Source: CAZYJR01 sp964647905
GTDB lineage: Bacteria > Desulfobacterota > DSM-4660 > Desulfatiglandales > HGW-15
Assembly: GCA_964647905.1 (NCBI GenBank)
Contig: CAZYJR010000004.1
Span: forward strand, 1 to 64,000
DNA: 64,000 nucleotides
Reading direction: 5' to 3'
The notes beneath the pieces are model-generated. The model did no database searches. It worked only from the letters and a program-made list of their open reading frames with translations, and was not told the DNA's origin. Positions 33,508 through 42,685 of the stretch are shown here, piece after piece. Within the stretch, counting starts at the first letter, position 1; every line of letters starts with the position of its first letter. The position numbers and the translations under genes were made by a program.

Positions 33508-34098
33508 TTATAGGGTCCCCTTGGTGGAGAGGGAGGCGCCTTTCAGTCTGCTCTCAGGGGTCACGGCCTCGGCGAGCGCCCGGCCGAAGGCCTTGCATAT
33601 CGATTCCGCCGAGTGATGGGGGTCCTCGCCTTCCAGCAGGTCCACGTGGAGGGTCATTCCCGAGTGGACGGCCAGGGCCCTGAAGAACTCCTTGAGGAGC
33701 GCCACGGGAAAGGAACCGGCGTTTCCTTCAGCCGGGGCCGCACAATACTTGAGGAAGGGGCGGTTGGAGATGTCTATCACGACCCGGGCCAGGGCCTCGT
33801 CCATGGGCACCAGGGCCGAGCCGTAACGGCGTATACCTTCTTTGTCGCCCAAGGCCTTGTCCAGGGCCGTTCCGAGGCAGATGCCTATGTCCTCCACCGT
33901 GTGGTGGTAGTCTATCTCGATGTCCCCTCGGGCCCGTATCTCCAGGTCCATGAAGCCGTGGGCGGCGAGCAGCGCCAGCATGTGGTCCAGGAAGGGGATG
34001 CCCGTGTCCACCGTGGATTCGCCGGTTCCGTCCAGTGCCAATCGGATCCGGATATCGGTCTCTCTGGTCTTCCTCTCCACGGTGGCGGCGCGTTCCAT
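33508..34098 (-). CDS. hisB: imidazoleglycerol-phosphate dehydratase
   Basis: A 196-residue monofunctional HisB that dehydrates IGP to imidazole acetol phosphate. Metal-binding motifs are DYHHTVEDIG and DPHHSAES, with FLDHML earlier. The ATG at 34098 is chosen because the open frame upstream runs straight through a tRNA gene. No ribosome site is visible: only 10 bases separate the start codon from the CCA end of tRNA-Ala. Confidence 0.96.
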   Translation of the reverse strand: MERAATVERKTRETDIRIRLALDGTGESTVDTGIPFLDHMLALLAAHGFMDLEIRARGDIEIDYHHTVEDIGICLGTALDKALGDKEGIRRYGSALVPMDEALARVVIDISNRPFLKYCAAPAEGNAGSFPVALLKEFFRALAVHSGMTLHVDLLEGEDPHHSAESICKAFGRALAEAVTPESRLKGASLSTKGTL

Positions 34099-34108
34099 AT
34101 CACATTGG

Positions 34109-34184
34109 TGGTGGAGATGATGGGATTCGAACCCACGACCTGTACGTTGCGAACGTACCGCTCTCCCGGCTGAGCTACATCCCC
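34109..34184 (-). tRNA. tRNA-Ala (CGC anticodon)
   Basis: A complete 76-base cloverleaf with encoded CCA. Acceptor GGGGATG pairs with CATCTCC, the anticodon stem is GTACG/CGTAC with loop TTCGCAA, anticodon CGC reading GCG, and the T loop is TTCGAAT. It sits 10 bases upstream of hisB on the same strand. Confidence 0.95.
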
Positions 34185-34259
34185 ACGATTCCGGAAATAA
34201 TTTCAATATACAGCGCAATTCCCCTCAATGCAAGCCCTGTTTCGGCCTCCGACCTAAGG

Positions 34260-34880
34260 TTACATGATTCCTAGGAGGAGATTGCCCGAGATGTGGAGCA
34301 GGATGGGGGTGAGGATGTGCTTGTCCTTTTCGTAACCGGCGCAGAAGACCAGGCTCCCTGCAAGGGGAAGGAGGAAGGGCCCGCCGAAGACGGCATGGAG
34401 TCCGGCGAAGCCGCCCGATACCAGGCCGGCGGCCGCGGCGGGTCCCAGCCTGGTGCGGATCCGCCGGTAGACCAGGCCCCTGAAGAAGAGCTCCTCGGTC
34501 ACAGGGGAGACGCCCGCAGTGATGAGGAGCCCCATGGGGGCGGCGCCGGCCCGGAAGATGGGGGCGCCCGCAACCAGGTTCCGGATACAGAGTGCGGCCG
34601 CCCCGAGGAGCCCGGCTGCGAGGGCGAGCACCGCGGCCCGAAGGGCCGGCCTCCGACCGGCCGTTTTGATCGAGGGTATCCAGGGGCCGAGCCATAGCAG
34701 GAGCACGGCCCCGAGCGCCCGGGTCAGGCCGGTGACATGCAGGGGCTCCAGGGGGATGAGCTCGTGGAACAGCCAGCCCCCTCCCTCCAGCAGGAGCAGA
34801 GCGCCGATCAGCCCGGCAGCAAGCCGGAGTTTCGGCGGGGGATCGTGCCAGACCTCAGAAATGCGGAAAAGATCTTGCAT
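34260..34880 (-). CDS. CPBP-family intramembrane metalloprotease
   Basis: A 206-residue membrane protein of the Abi/CPBP (Rce1-like) type. The three active-site motifs are present: TEELFFRG (EExxxR), GGFAGLHAV (FxxxH) and HISGN (HxxxN). About six helices. In bacteria these cleave unknown membrane substrates. The chosen ATG (34880) overlaps the preceding gene's 3' end by 73 bases; there is no good start between. It is the last gene of the type II secretion operon. Confidence 0.88.
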   Translation of the reverse strand: MQDLFRISEVWHDPPPKLRLAAGLIGALLLLEGGGWLFHELIPLEPLHVTGLTRALGAVLLLWLGPWIPSIKTAGRRPALRAAVLALAAGLLGAAALCIRNLVAGAPIFRAGAAPMGLLITAGVSPVTEELFFRGLVYRRIRTRLGPAAAAGLVSGGFAGLHAVFGGPFLLPLAGSLVFCAGYEKDKHILTPILLHISGNLLLGIM

Positions 34881-36250
34881 TTGACATACCAGTAAGGGTC
34901 GTCCAGCAACAGGGGCCACAGGGAGCGGAGACTCTCTCTGCCCATTACCTTGTAAAGGGAGAGCGCGGCGGTATACCGCACGTTGGGTGACGGGTCGCGG
35001 AGGAGTTCCTCCAAAGTGCGCCCGGCGGCGGGATCGCCGTGGATCCCCATGAGCCTGCCCGCCCAGTAGCGCAGGGCGGCGGACTCGGATGAGGCCATCT
35101 CCCGCAGGAGCGGCAGGTAGCCGTAGGGCACCTTCTTTTCATCGTTCATATGATAACAAAGGGACAGGATTTCAGCCTTGTTCCCCGCTCCTCCGGGGGG
35201 CTCGGGGGGGAGGGCCTCCATGCGCCCGGCCAGGGCCGTGGCCGCTATGAACCCGGCCGCCCCGAGAGCCGGTATCCAGCTCACGGCTATGAAGACCCTT
35301 CGGGTCCTTGTCGGTCTCCTCAGAACGGCGAGCAATGCCAGCATGAGTCCCGCGGGAAAGTAGTAGAGGGCTGCGCCGTTGAGCTTCTTGAATCCTTCCA
35401 TTGCGAACAGCCGGTCGGCCGCTTCCAAAATCTCCTCCTTCTCCGGCGATCGAACGGGGAGCTCCCGGCCGTGGCGGTCCTCTATCATGAACCCCCTGCC
35501 GGTATCCCGGATAACGAAGTCCGCGCCCCCGGCTGCGGCGCGCCTGCCGCTCATGACCATCCCGCCGCCCAGGTGCAGGAAGGGTGCTTCCTTGAAGCCC
35601 TCCATGTAGACCAGGCCCTGGAACACGCCCTTGGGCTTGGAGACGACCCCGGCCGCAAGGGGGGAGTGTGCGTAGTAAAAGCCCGAGATCCCGCCTCCCA
35701 AAGCCGAGTCCAGCAGGATGCGGTCCCGGGCCTTGATGAAAAAGTCCCCCTTGGACCCGCCCAGGTAGAGGGCGGCCGCCACCAACAGGGCGATCAGCAG
35801 GTAGTTGAAGACCTCGAGCAAGGACCACCCCGATCTTTTCTGAAAGGTCAGGACAAAGAAGGAGGCGAAGGAAAGAGCGGTGACCGCCATGAAGGAGAAG
35901 AGGATGCGGTCGTCCCGAAGGAGCAGGCAGAGCGCGGCGAGACCGATCAACAGGTAGACCGCCCTTAGCGCCCTTGAGCGGAGCACCAGGGATGCGCCCT
36001 GAAACGCCAGGATCAGGAGCCCTATGAGCAGGAGGAAGAAGAGGGAGCTCTTGAACACGAACAGCGCCCCGGCCTCTTGGAGGAAGGCGGTCCCCGGGAC
36101 CGCGACGAGCCCGAGGGACTCCAGGGCCTGGTTCCTGGAGAGGATCGCCATAAACTCGTCCCTGACCAGATAGAAGAAGTAGGCCGCGTATAGGAGCATG
36201 GAGAGCAGCATGGGCAGTGGATCGAACCCTATGGAGTGTCTTTTTTTCAT
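34808..36250 (-). CDS. multi-pass membrane protein with C-terminal HEAT-like repeats
   Basis: A 480-residue protein. There are six or so membrane helices in the first ~180 residues, a periplasmic or cytosolic beta-rich stretch around 190-290, two more helices near 300-350, and a C-terminal block of HEAT/armadillo-like repeats (RYWAGRLMG, RYTAALSLYKV). I do not recognise the family. GTG at 36262 and ATG at 36250 are both possible. It follows gspE by 15 bases and presumably belongs to the same transcript. Confidence 0.75.
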   Translation of the reverse strand: MKKRHSIGFDPLPMLLSMLLYAAYFFYLVRDEFMAILSRNQALESLGLVAVPGTAFLQEAGALFVFKSSLFFLLLIGLLILAFQGASLVLRSRALRAVYLLIGLAALCLLLRDDRILFSFMAVTALSFASFFVLTFQKRSGWSLLEVFNYLLIALLVAAALYLGGSKGDFFIKARDRILLDSALGGGISGFYYAHSPLAAGVVSKPKGVFQGLVYMEGFKEAPFLHLGGGMVMSGRRAAAGGADFVIRDTGRGFMIEDRHGRELPVRSPEKEEILEAADRLFAMEGFKKLNGAALYYFPAGLMLALLAVLRRPTRTRRVFIAVSWIPALGAAGFIAATALAGRMEALPPEPPGGAGNKAEILSLCYHMNDEKKVPYGYLPLLREMASSESAALRYWAGRLMGIHGDPAAGRTLEELLRDPSPNVRYTAALSLYKVMGRESLRSLWPLLLDDPYWYVKCKIFSAFLRSGTIPRRNSGLLPG

Positions 36251-36264
36251 GGCACCGACCACGC

Positions 36265-37959
36265 CTAGACCCGGGTGACCCGGAGGACCTCCTCCGCGGT
36301 GCTGATTCCACGGATCACCTTGTCCGCGCCGTCCCGGCGAAGGGTTCTCATTCCCTCCTCGAGGCCGGCCTTCTTGATGGTGTTGGAATCCGAGGTGGAG
36401 AGTATCACATCTTTGATCCTTTCGGATATACGGAGAATCTCATAAATTCCGCATCTCCCCAGGTACCCGGTCCGGAGGCACTTTTCGCAGCCGGCCCCCT
36501 CGTAGACCGTGGCCCCGGCCAGGGCCTCCTCGCTCACCCCCAGCTCATTCATGGCCTCGGGGTTGACGGCCGCCTCCCTCCGGCAGTGAGGGCATATGGT
36601 TCGGACCAGCCTCTGGGCCGCTATGGCCATGACCGACGAGGTGATCAAAAAGGGCTCGATTCCCATGTCGATCAGGCGGGTCACGGCCGAGGCCGCGTCG
36701 TTGGTGTGAAGGGTGGAGAAGACCAGGTGGCCGGTCAGGGCCGCCTGGATGGCGATCTCGGCCGTCTCCGGGTCGCGTATCTCGCCCACCAGGATGACGT
36801 CCGGGTCCTGGCGTACGATGGTCCGGAGGCCGTTGGCGAATGTCAGCCCCACCTTGCGGTTGACCGGCACCTGTCCTATCCCCGATATCCGGTATTCCAC
36901 AGGGTCCTCTACGGTGATGATGTTCTTCTCCGGGGTGTTGATCTCGGAGAGGGCCGCGTAGAGCGTGGTGGTCTTTCCGCTGCCCGTGGGGCCGGTCACC
37001 AGTATGATCCCGTGGGACAAGGATATCAGCTTCCTGAAGCCGGTCAAGCGGTCCCCGGGTATGCCCAGCTCGTCCAGCCCGAACATGCGGGAGCTCTTGT
37101 CCAGGAGGCGCAGGACCACCCTTTCGCCGTATACCGTGGGCAGGGTGGAGACCCGGATGTCTATGCTCTTGTCCGCCACCCGGATCTCGATTCGGCCGTC
37201 CTGGGGGACCCTCTTCTCCGCTATGTTCAAACCCGCCATGACCTTTATCCTGCTGGTTACGGCCGGATGGAGCCGCTTGGGCGGGGAGAACACGGGATAG
37301 AGCAGGCCGTCTATCCGGAACCTGATCGTCAGGTCGCGGTGGTAGGGCTCGACATGTATGTCGCTCGCCCGGTTCTTGACCGCCTTGGAGAACATCAGGT
37401 TCACGAACTTGATGACCGGCGCTTCCGAGGTGTCTTCCAGCAGATCGGTGGTCTCCCCGATCTCGGCGAAGATCCGATCCGAGTCCTCCTCGTCAATATC
37501 CTTCAAGATCTGCTCGGCCGTGTGCGGGCCTTCCTCGAAGGTCGCATTGACCGCCTTCAGGATCTCCCTTTCCGGGGCTAGGATCGTCTCCACGAACCCG
37601 CGGTTTACGGCGCAGGTGATGTGGTCGATCGTCTCGTAGTCAAAGGGGTCGTTTACAGCGATCACCGGGCGCCCGTTCCCGCCCCTCAGGGGAACCGCCC
37701 TCTTCTGCTTGAGGTAGCCGACGCTCAGGGTCGCGGCGAGTTCCGGGTCGATCATGGAGGAGGGGATCTGCTCGAGCCTCTCCAGCCCGAGCAGGCGGGA
37801 GAAGGCCTCCAGCATGGTCTCCTCCCCGATGACGCCCTCGGACCGGATGCGCTCGGCCGGGGAGGTTTCGCCGGTTCGGTCCGGCTCCTCTATGCTCCGG
37901 ACGCTTGCCTCGGGGACCCCCAAGTCGCGGCGCAGGATGTCGGCGAGCTCGCTGATCAT
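36265..37959 (-). CDS. gspE: type II secretion system ATPase
   Basis: A 564-residue cytosolic hexameric ATPase that powers pseudopilus assembly. There is an N-terminal N1/N2 domain, then GPTGSGKTTT (Walker A), the Asp box around VEDPVEY, VGEIRDPETAEIAIQAALTGH split as Walker B and His box, and a zinc-binding insertion with CPHC and CEKC. Length is typical. It is the last recognised gsp gene of the operon; the order D-E at the end differs from the common C-D-E-F order. Confidence 0.97.
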   Translation of the reverse strand: MISELADILRRDLGVPEASVRSIEEPDRTGETSPAERIRSEGVIGEETMLEAFSRLLGLERLEQIPSSMIDPELAATLSVGYLKQKRAVPLRGGNGRPVIAVNDPFDYETIDHITCAVNRGFVETILAPEREILKAVNATFEEGPHTAEQILKDIDEEDSDRIFAEIGETTDLLEDTSEAPVIKFVNLMFSKAVKNRASDIHVEPYHRDLTIRFRIDGLLYPVFSPPKRLHPAVTSRIKVMAGLNIAEKRVPQDGRIEIRVADKSIDIRVSTLPTVYGERVVLRLLDKSSRMFGLDELGIPGDRLTGFRKLISLSHGIILVTGPTGSGKTTTLYAALSEINTPEKNIITVEDPVEYRISGIGQVPVNRKVGLTFANGLRTIVRQDPDVILVGEIRDPETAEIAIQAALTGHLVFSTLHTNDAASAVTRLIDMGIEPFLITSSVMAIAAQRLVRTICPHCRREAAVNPEAMNELGVSEEALAGATVYEGAGCEKCLRTGYLGRCGIYEILRISERIKDVILSTSDSNTIKKAGLEEGMRTLRRDGADKVIRGISTAEEVLRVTRV

Positions 37960-37979
37960 GGGCCTCGCTTGTCCTCGGG

Positions 37980-40004
37980 CTAGGGTGATCCCCCGGCCGG
38001 GTCCTTTTGCTCCAGCTTGTGAAACCAGGGTTTTTCATTCCTGAGCGTCCGGTCGTACCCGGATCTCTCCTTCTCCATGTGGCGTCGCTTCTCGTTGCTC
38101 AGGTCGTCCGCCTCGGTTGCACTGTCGATGACCCTGGGGCTCAGGAACACCAGCAGGTTGGTGCGCCTGTCGGTCATCCCCATGCTCTTGAAGCCCCAGC
38201 CGGCGAAGGGGAGCCCGCCCAGGCAGGGCACCCGGCTCTTGGAGAAATCCTGCTCCCGCTCTATGAGCCCGCCTATCACCACCGTATGGCCGTTCATGAC
38301 CTCGACCACGGTGTTGATGGTGCGCTTCCTGGTTATGGGCTGGGTCTCGGTCACCGACCCGGTGATGCGGTTCACCTCCTGGTTCAGCTCCAGGCGGATC
38401 TTTCCCTGCTTGTTGATGTGCGGGGTGATCTCCAGGATTATGCCCACGTCCCGGTAGTCGATATTCTGTGAGGTCCCGCCCCCTTCCAGCCGGGTCTCGG
38501 TGGTCTGGAAGGGCCGGTTCTCCGAGATGTTGATTCGTGCCGTCTCGTTGTTAAGGGTGAGGAGCTGGGGCTTGGAAAGGACGTTCACCGAGTCTAGGCT
38601 CTCCACCGCTCTTATGAGGACCCCGAGGGAGGGGAAGCGGTAGCCCCCTATGTCGATGCTCTCGCCTATCATGCCCAGGGAGAATCCGGAGCCCAGGTTG
38701 ATCCAGCCTCCCTCTCCGCCCCGGGCGAAGAGGCTGTCCAGCTCACCGCCGTGCCTGCTCCCCCCGATGACCCCGGCCGCCGCATGGTTGGTATAGGGGT
38801 GCCCCACGCTCTTGAGCGACTGCCACTCCGATCCGAACCGGAAATCCTCGTTGGGCGATACCTCCATGATAAGGGCCTCGAGGAAGACCTGCCTGCGCGG
38901 GATGTCCAGCTTCCTTATCATCTCCTCCATGGCCGCATAATCGTCCGGCCGGGAGTACACCACGAGGCTGTTGGTGCTCTTGTCCGCGGTGATGGTGATC
39001 TCCCTCCCGGGGGCGGCGAACCTCCCGCCCAGGACGGTCCCGCCGGCCTCGGTGGTCCGGGCCTTTCCCGTGCCGGCCGCCCGTGTCTCCGCGGGCGGGC
39101 CCGGCCCGGATTGCAGGGTCCGGGTCAGGATCTTCATCATCTCTTCGGCATCCGCGTGCTCCAGGTAGTAGACGTTGAGGAGGTTCTTTCCGCCGGGTGA
39201 GGGCTGATCGATTGCGGCGAGCAAGGTCCTTATGTCCGTGGAGGCCTCGGGGGCGGCCACCGAGACCACGGCGTCTATACGCTCTAAGGGCACCAGCTTG
39301 AAGAAACGCTCCCTTATCCCTCTTCTCTCCTTGCCGTACTTGGCCTCCAGGATCTCGGTCATCTTGGAGGCGGCCTCCGTGGGTGATGAGTAACGGAGAT
39401 CCAGCTTTTCCACCACGATGTCCGCCGGGTCCACGTCGATCTCGTCCAGGATGCGGCGCACCTTCCGGATGGTGCTCTTGTAGTCGGTCACGATCAGCAG
39501 GTCGGACGAGGGTGTGACCGTTACGGTCGCCTGCCTGGACAAGAGGGGCTTGACGATGCCCTGGGCGGCCCGGGCGTCCAGGTGCTCGAGGGGCATGATT
39601 TGGGTGATGAAGCGGTCTTCATCCCCCGAGGTCCGGCGGGTGTGGACCGGGACCTCGTATCCGCTCATGTTCCGGGCGGGCACCACTTTCACCGCCTCCC
39701 CGGCGTCCACCAGGGCGAATCCGTTGACGGCCAGGACAGACTCGAAGACCTCGAAGGCCTGGCCCGTGGTGAGCTTCCGGGGTGAGATCACGGTCACCTT
39801 GCCCCGCACGTTGTTATCCACTATGAAGTTCTTCCCGGTGAACTCGCTGATCACCCGAATGAACAGCCGGATGTCGACGTCGTCGAAGTCCAGGGCCACC
39901 TTCTTGACCTCCTCCCCGGCAGGGGCCGGGCCCGGGGCCAACAGCAGGGCCGGGGCCAGAAAGAGGACCAGAGGCAGCGCCCGCGCGATCGAGCTTTTCT
40001 CCAT
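37980..40004 (-). CDS. gspD: type II secretion secretin
   Basis: A 674-residue outer-membrane secretin with a Sec signal peptide (LVLFLAPALLLAPGPAPA). The N0 domain begins VALDFDDVDIRLFIRV, followed by N1-N3 and the secretin core with VPCLGGLPFAGWGF and a late S-domain-like tail rich in charged residues. The N3 region has a glycine/alanine/threonine-rich loop. It forms the outer gate of the secretion machine and its N0 domain contacts the GspC part of the neighbouring fusion protein. Confidence 0.97.
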   Translation of the reverse strand: MEKSSIARALPLVLFLAPALLLAPGPAPAGEEVKKVALDFDDVDIRLFIRVISEFTGKNFIVDNNVRGKVTVISPRKLTTGQAFEVFESVLAVNGFALVDAGEAVKVVPARNMSGYEVPVHTRRTSGDEDRFITQIMPLEHLDARAAQGIVKPLLSRQATVTVTPSSDLLIVTDYKSTIRKVRRILDEIDVDPADIVVEKLDLRYSSPTEAASKMTEILEAKYGKERRGIRERFFKLVPLERIDAVVSVAAPEASTDIRTLLAAIDQPSPGGKNLLNVYYLEHADAEEMMKILTRTLQSGPGPPAETRAAGTGKARTTEAGGTVLGGRFAAPGREITITADKSTNSLVVYSRPDDYAAMEEMIRKLDIPRRQVFLEALIMEVSPNEDFRFGSEWQSLKSVGHPYTNHAAAGVIGGSRHGGELDSLFARGGEGGWINLGSGFSLGMIGESIDIGGYRFPSLGVLIRAVESLDSVNVLSKPQLLTLNNETARINISENRPFQTTETRLEGGGTSQNIDYRDVGIILEITPHINKQGKIRLELNQEVNRITGSVTETQPITRKRTINTVVEVMNGHTVVIGGLIEREQDFSKSRVPCLGGLPFAGWGFKSMGMTDRRTNLLVFLSPRVIDSATEADDLSNEKRRHMEKERSGYDRTLRNEKPWFHKLEQKDPAGGSP

Positions 40005-40006
40005 AA

Positions 40007-41305
40007 CTACCTCACTTTGAAATTCAGGGTTTTTTTCTGATTGTCCCTGATCAGCCCGATGCCGAAGAAGTCCCTGTCCTTGAGAGAGCCGTACAGGGTC
40101 ATGAGGTCCCTGGCGGTTCGGATCTCATGACCGTTGACGCTCTTGATGATATCGCCGTCCTCGAATCCCATGGTCTTGAGAATGCTCCCTTGCCGGATTT
40201 CGGACACCCGGAAGCCGGCCGGCTTGCCGTCCTCGAAGAACGGCTCGATCCGGACGCCGGCCATGATCTCGGCGGCATTGTTGATGCTCCGGCGCATGAA
40301 TTCCCTGCTGACCTTGTATGTCTCCACCCCGCCACCGGCCGTGCCGGTGGCGGTCTCCGGCCCGCCGCCCTCGGCCCGGATCTTTTCTATCCCCATCACC
40401 AGGAGCTCCTTCTTGCCGTTGATGTCCAGGACCACCTTGTTCCTCAGGATCATTACGATCTCGGCCCCCCGGACGGTCGATCCCACGGTGTGCCTTTCCT
40501 GCTTCCCGCTCCGGTTGTCCTTGATTATCGCCCGGGAGTTTCCTCCATCATGGACAAACGTTCCCACCAGAGTGCAGTCGAGGGAGGTGAGTGAGAGTTC
40601 GTCGATCTGCTCGAGGAGCCTCCGGGCCTCGTCCTCCTCGTCCTCGCGGGCCTTGACCGAGAAGAGATTCCTCTCCCAGACCGGCTTGTAGTAGTCCAGG
40701 GGGCGCTCGGATCCGTTTGCACCCTTTTTGCGGTGCGATAAAGGGGGTCCCGAGAGCATCCCCTCCTTGGGCCTTGCCGCTGCGGGCTGCAGTACCACGT
40801 TCAAGTAATCCCCGTCCTTTCTCGCGGACAGGCGCTTGACGTATATCCCGGTTCCCGGCGACCGGATGCGGTAAAGGTACTCCACCAGCTCCCTCAGGGT
40901 GACCCGGCTCAGCTTGACCTCCACCCAGTCCTCCTTCCTCGAGGCGTCCAAGTCCGTGGAGCCGGGTCGCATGTAGTCCAGCTTGTCGATCATGCCGCAC
41001 TCTCCGGCCGTCCTTTCCAAGAGGGAGAAGAGGTTGAAATTTTCCCCGGCTGCGGCGTCCCCGTCCGTTTCGGGCCGCATGGCCTTGTACTCGCGGACCA
41101 GCGCTCGGAGTTCGGCCAAGTCCCTTTCCCCCGCCTCTATGAAGGCTCGGAGGCTCTCCCGCTTGTCCGCCAGGGGAAGGAAGACCAACCGGAGCAGGAG
41201 GAATGCCAGGACCGCTGCCGCCCCGAGGGCGGCGGCCGCGCGCTCCCTCTTCTCCAGGGCCCGGTAGCTACTCTTCAATATGGACGGTAATCTTGAACTC
41301 CACAT
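40007..41305 (-). CDS. GspM-GspC fusion protein of the type II secretion system
   Basis: A 432-residue inner-membrane protein. Residues 1-175 look like GspM: a short cytosolic start with ALEKRERAAA, one membrane helix (27-44), a coiled coil and a ferredoxin-like domain. From residue 205, YYKPVWERNLFSV opens the GspC homology region (205-305, with LVGTFV and the late ELLVM), followed by a PDZ domain (335-432) carrying GFEDGDIIKSVNG. GspC normally has its own N-terminal helix; none is seen at the junction. The ATG at 41305 is chosen for the GAAAGAAGG upstream; another ATG lies at 41332. It overlaps gspL. Confidence 0.85.
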   Translation of the reverse strand: MWSSRLPSILKSSYRALEKRERAAAALGAAAVLAFLLLRLVFLPLADKRESLRAFIEAGERDLAELRALVREYKAMRPETDGDAAAGENFNLFSLLERTAGECGMIDKLDYMRPGSTDLDASRKEDWVEVKLSRVTLRELVEYLYRIRSPGTGIYVKRLSARKDGDYLNVVLQPAAARPKEGMLSGPPLSHRKKGANGSERPLDYYKPVWERNLFSVKAREDEEDEARRLLEQIDELSLTSLDCTLVGTFVHDGGNSRAIIKDNRSGKQERHTVGSTVRGAEIVMILRNKVVLDINGKKELLVMGIEKIRAEGGGPETATGTAGGGVETYKVSREFMRRSINNAAEIMAGVRIEPFFEDGKPAGFRVSEIRQGSILKTMGFEDGDIIKSVNGHEIRTARDLMTLYGSLKDRDFFGIGLIRDNQKKTLNFKVR

Positions 41306-42683
41306 CCCGCCCTTCTTTCCCGTGGCCCGCATTGCTTATGACCACGCGGCCCAAGCCCGGCTGCCCGCTCAAGAGCTCCTGTACGGCATTGACAGTATTG
41401 AACGAGTCCGTGCTCCCGTGCATCTCCACCTTGCCCGCCTCCCAGAACAGGCTCCGTATCACGAATCGGGTCTCGACCGGGACCGCGGTGCTCGCGGCCC
41501 GGAGCGCCCCGAGCAGCCCGTTCGCCTCGGCCGGGCTCCCGGACGCGGCCGCCTTTGCGGCGTTCACTATGTTTCTTGCCTGCCTGAGCTCGTCCACCAC
41601 CCGGCCCGTTTGGGGAAAGGCCTCGGTGAAGGTCCGCCTGATCTCGGATGAGAGGAAGCGGTTTCGCTTGTCCAGAGCGGCCAGGTCCAACAGGAACGCG
41701 AGGAGGACCGAGCCCAGGAGCACCCCTCCGATAACCGCGGCCCGGAAGGCGGCCGTCCCCGCCCCCGACCGCGCCCCGGGGGCGGACTCCCCCTTCATGA
41801 AATCGAGAAAGGGCCCCTTCCTTCTCCAAGAGGCCGCACCGAGCAGGGAGGCAAAGGCGTCCCGCCCGGGCCCGCCCGGTTCCCCGGACTTGAGGGCCGG
41901 ATCGATGTCGAGGTCCGCTCCCAGGGCCTCCAGTCCACCCTGGTCCAGGAGAAGGTCGCCGGTAACGTACAACCGGTCCGTCTCCACCCCCGACCTTGCC
42001 GCGAACGAGTGGATCGTCCTTTTGATCTCCGGGCTCAGGCGGGTCACCGCCTCGGCCCGGTCTTCGCCGCCCGTTCCAGCCGGCCCCAGCCCCACGGGCG
42101 CCTTGCGAAGCAGCACGGGGACGCCGTGGTGATAGAGTACGAACAGGGTGAACCGGGCCCCTGTCTCCATTACCAGGGCCTCTTGCTCGTCCCGGAAGTA
42201 GGCGGCCAGGGTGGAGACGTCCGAGGTCGCGCCCAGGGGGGTAAGCCCGGCCCGCCCGAGGGCCTGTAGGCCTTCGCTCAGGCGGGACCTGTCCGCCCGG
42301 CCCGCCATGAACGCGTGGAACCCGGGCTCCCGGCTGACCGCCTCGACGTGATCCGTCACGTAGTCCCCGGCCGGGAGATCGGCGGAGAGCTCGAAGGCGA
42401 CGGCTTCTTCCACCTTGCGGCGGGCGTCGAACGGCAGGGCGATCTTCCGGTAGTCCACCGAGTCGCTCCCCAGGACCAGCAGGGCCTTGGAGGCGGCCGG
42501 GCCGAAGCGCTCCTTGTAGGATGCGATTATCGAGGCCGCGTCCCGGCCCCCGGCCTCCTCTCCGAGCCCGGGCCGGGGCGCTTGAAAAAAGTTGCGCGCC
42601 GCCCGCCCGCCGTTTTCCTTTCCTATCTCGATGATCTTTACGTCGTCCGCACTCAGCCGGACGACCATAAGGGCGTCGTTCAT
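41268..42683 (-). CDS. gspL: type II secretion protein GspL (PilM-like cytosolic domain)
   Basis: A 471-residue bitopic protein. Residues 1-280 form an actin-like domain of the PilM/GspL type (VVRLSADDVKIIEIG, later TGARFTLFVLYH). A membrane helix near 310-330 (AAVIGGVLLGSVLLAFLLDL) is followed by a coiled coil and a ferredoxin-like periplasmic domain. It recruits GspE and pairs with GspM. Overlaps the GspM-GspC fusion by 38 bases and starts 2 bases after gspK. Confidence 0.9.
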   Translation of the reverse strand: MNDALMVVRLSADDVKIIEIGKENGGRAARNFFQAPRPGLGEEAGGRDAASIIASYKERFGPAASKALLVLGSDSVDYRKIALPFDARRKVEEAVAFELSADLPAGDYVTDHVEAVSREPGFHAFMAGRADRSRLSEGLQALGRAGLTPLGATSDVSTLAAYFRDEQEALVMETGARFTLFVLYHHGVPVLLRKAPVGLGPAGTGGEDRAEAVTRLSPEIKRTIHSFAARSGVETDRLYVTGDLLLDQGGLEALGADLDIDPALKSGEPGGPGRDAFASLLGAASWRRKGPFLDFMKGESAPGARSGAGTAAFRAAVIGGVLLGSVLLAFLLDLAALDKRNRFLSSEIRRTFTEAFPQTGRVVDELRQARNIVNAAKAAASGSPAEANGLLGALRAASTAVPVETRFVIRSLFWEAGKVEMHGSTDSFNTVNAVQELLSGQPGLGRVVISNAGHGKEGRDVEFKITVHIEE

Positions 42684-42685
42684 GT

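Noticed and set aside
34099..34218. N-terminal extension of hisB
   Set aside because: The frame is open, but those codons are the tRNA-Ala gene; the classic WGCSSAGRA translation is a tRNA read as protein.
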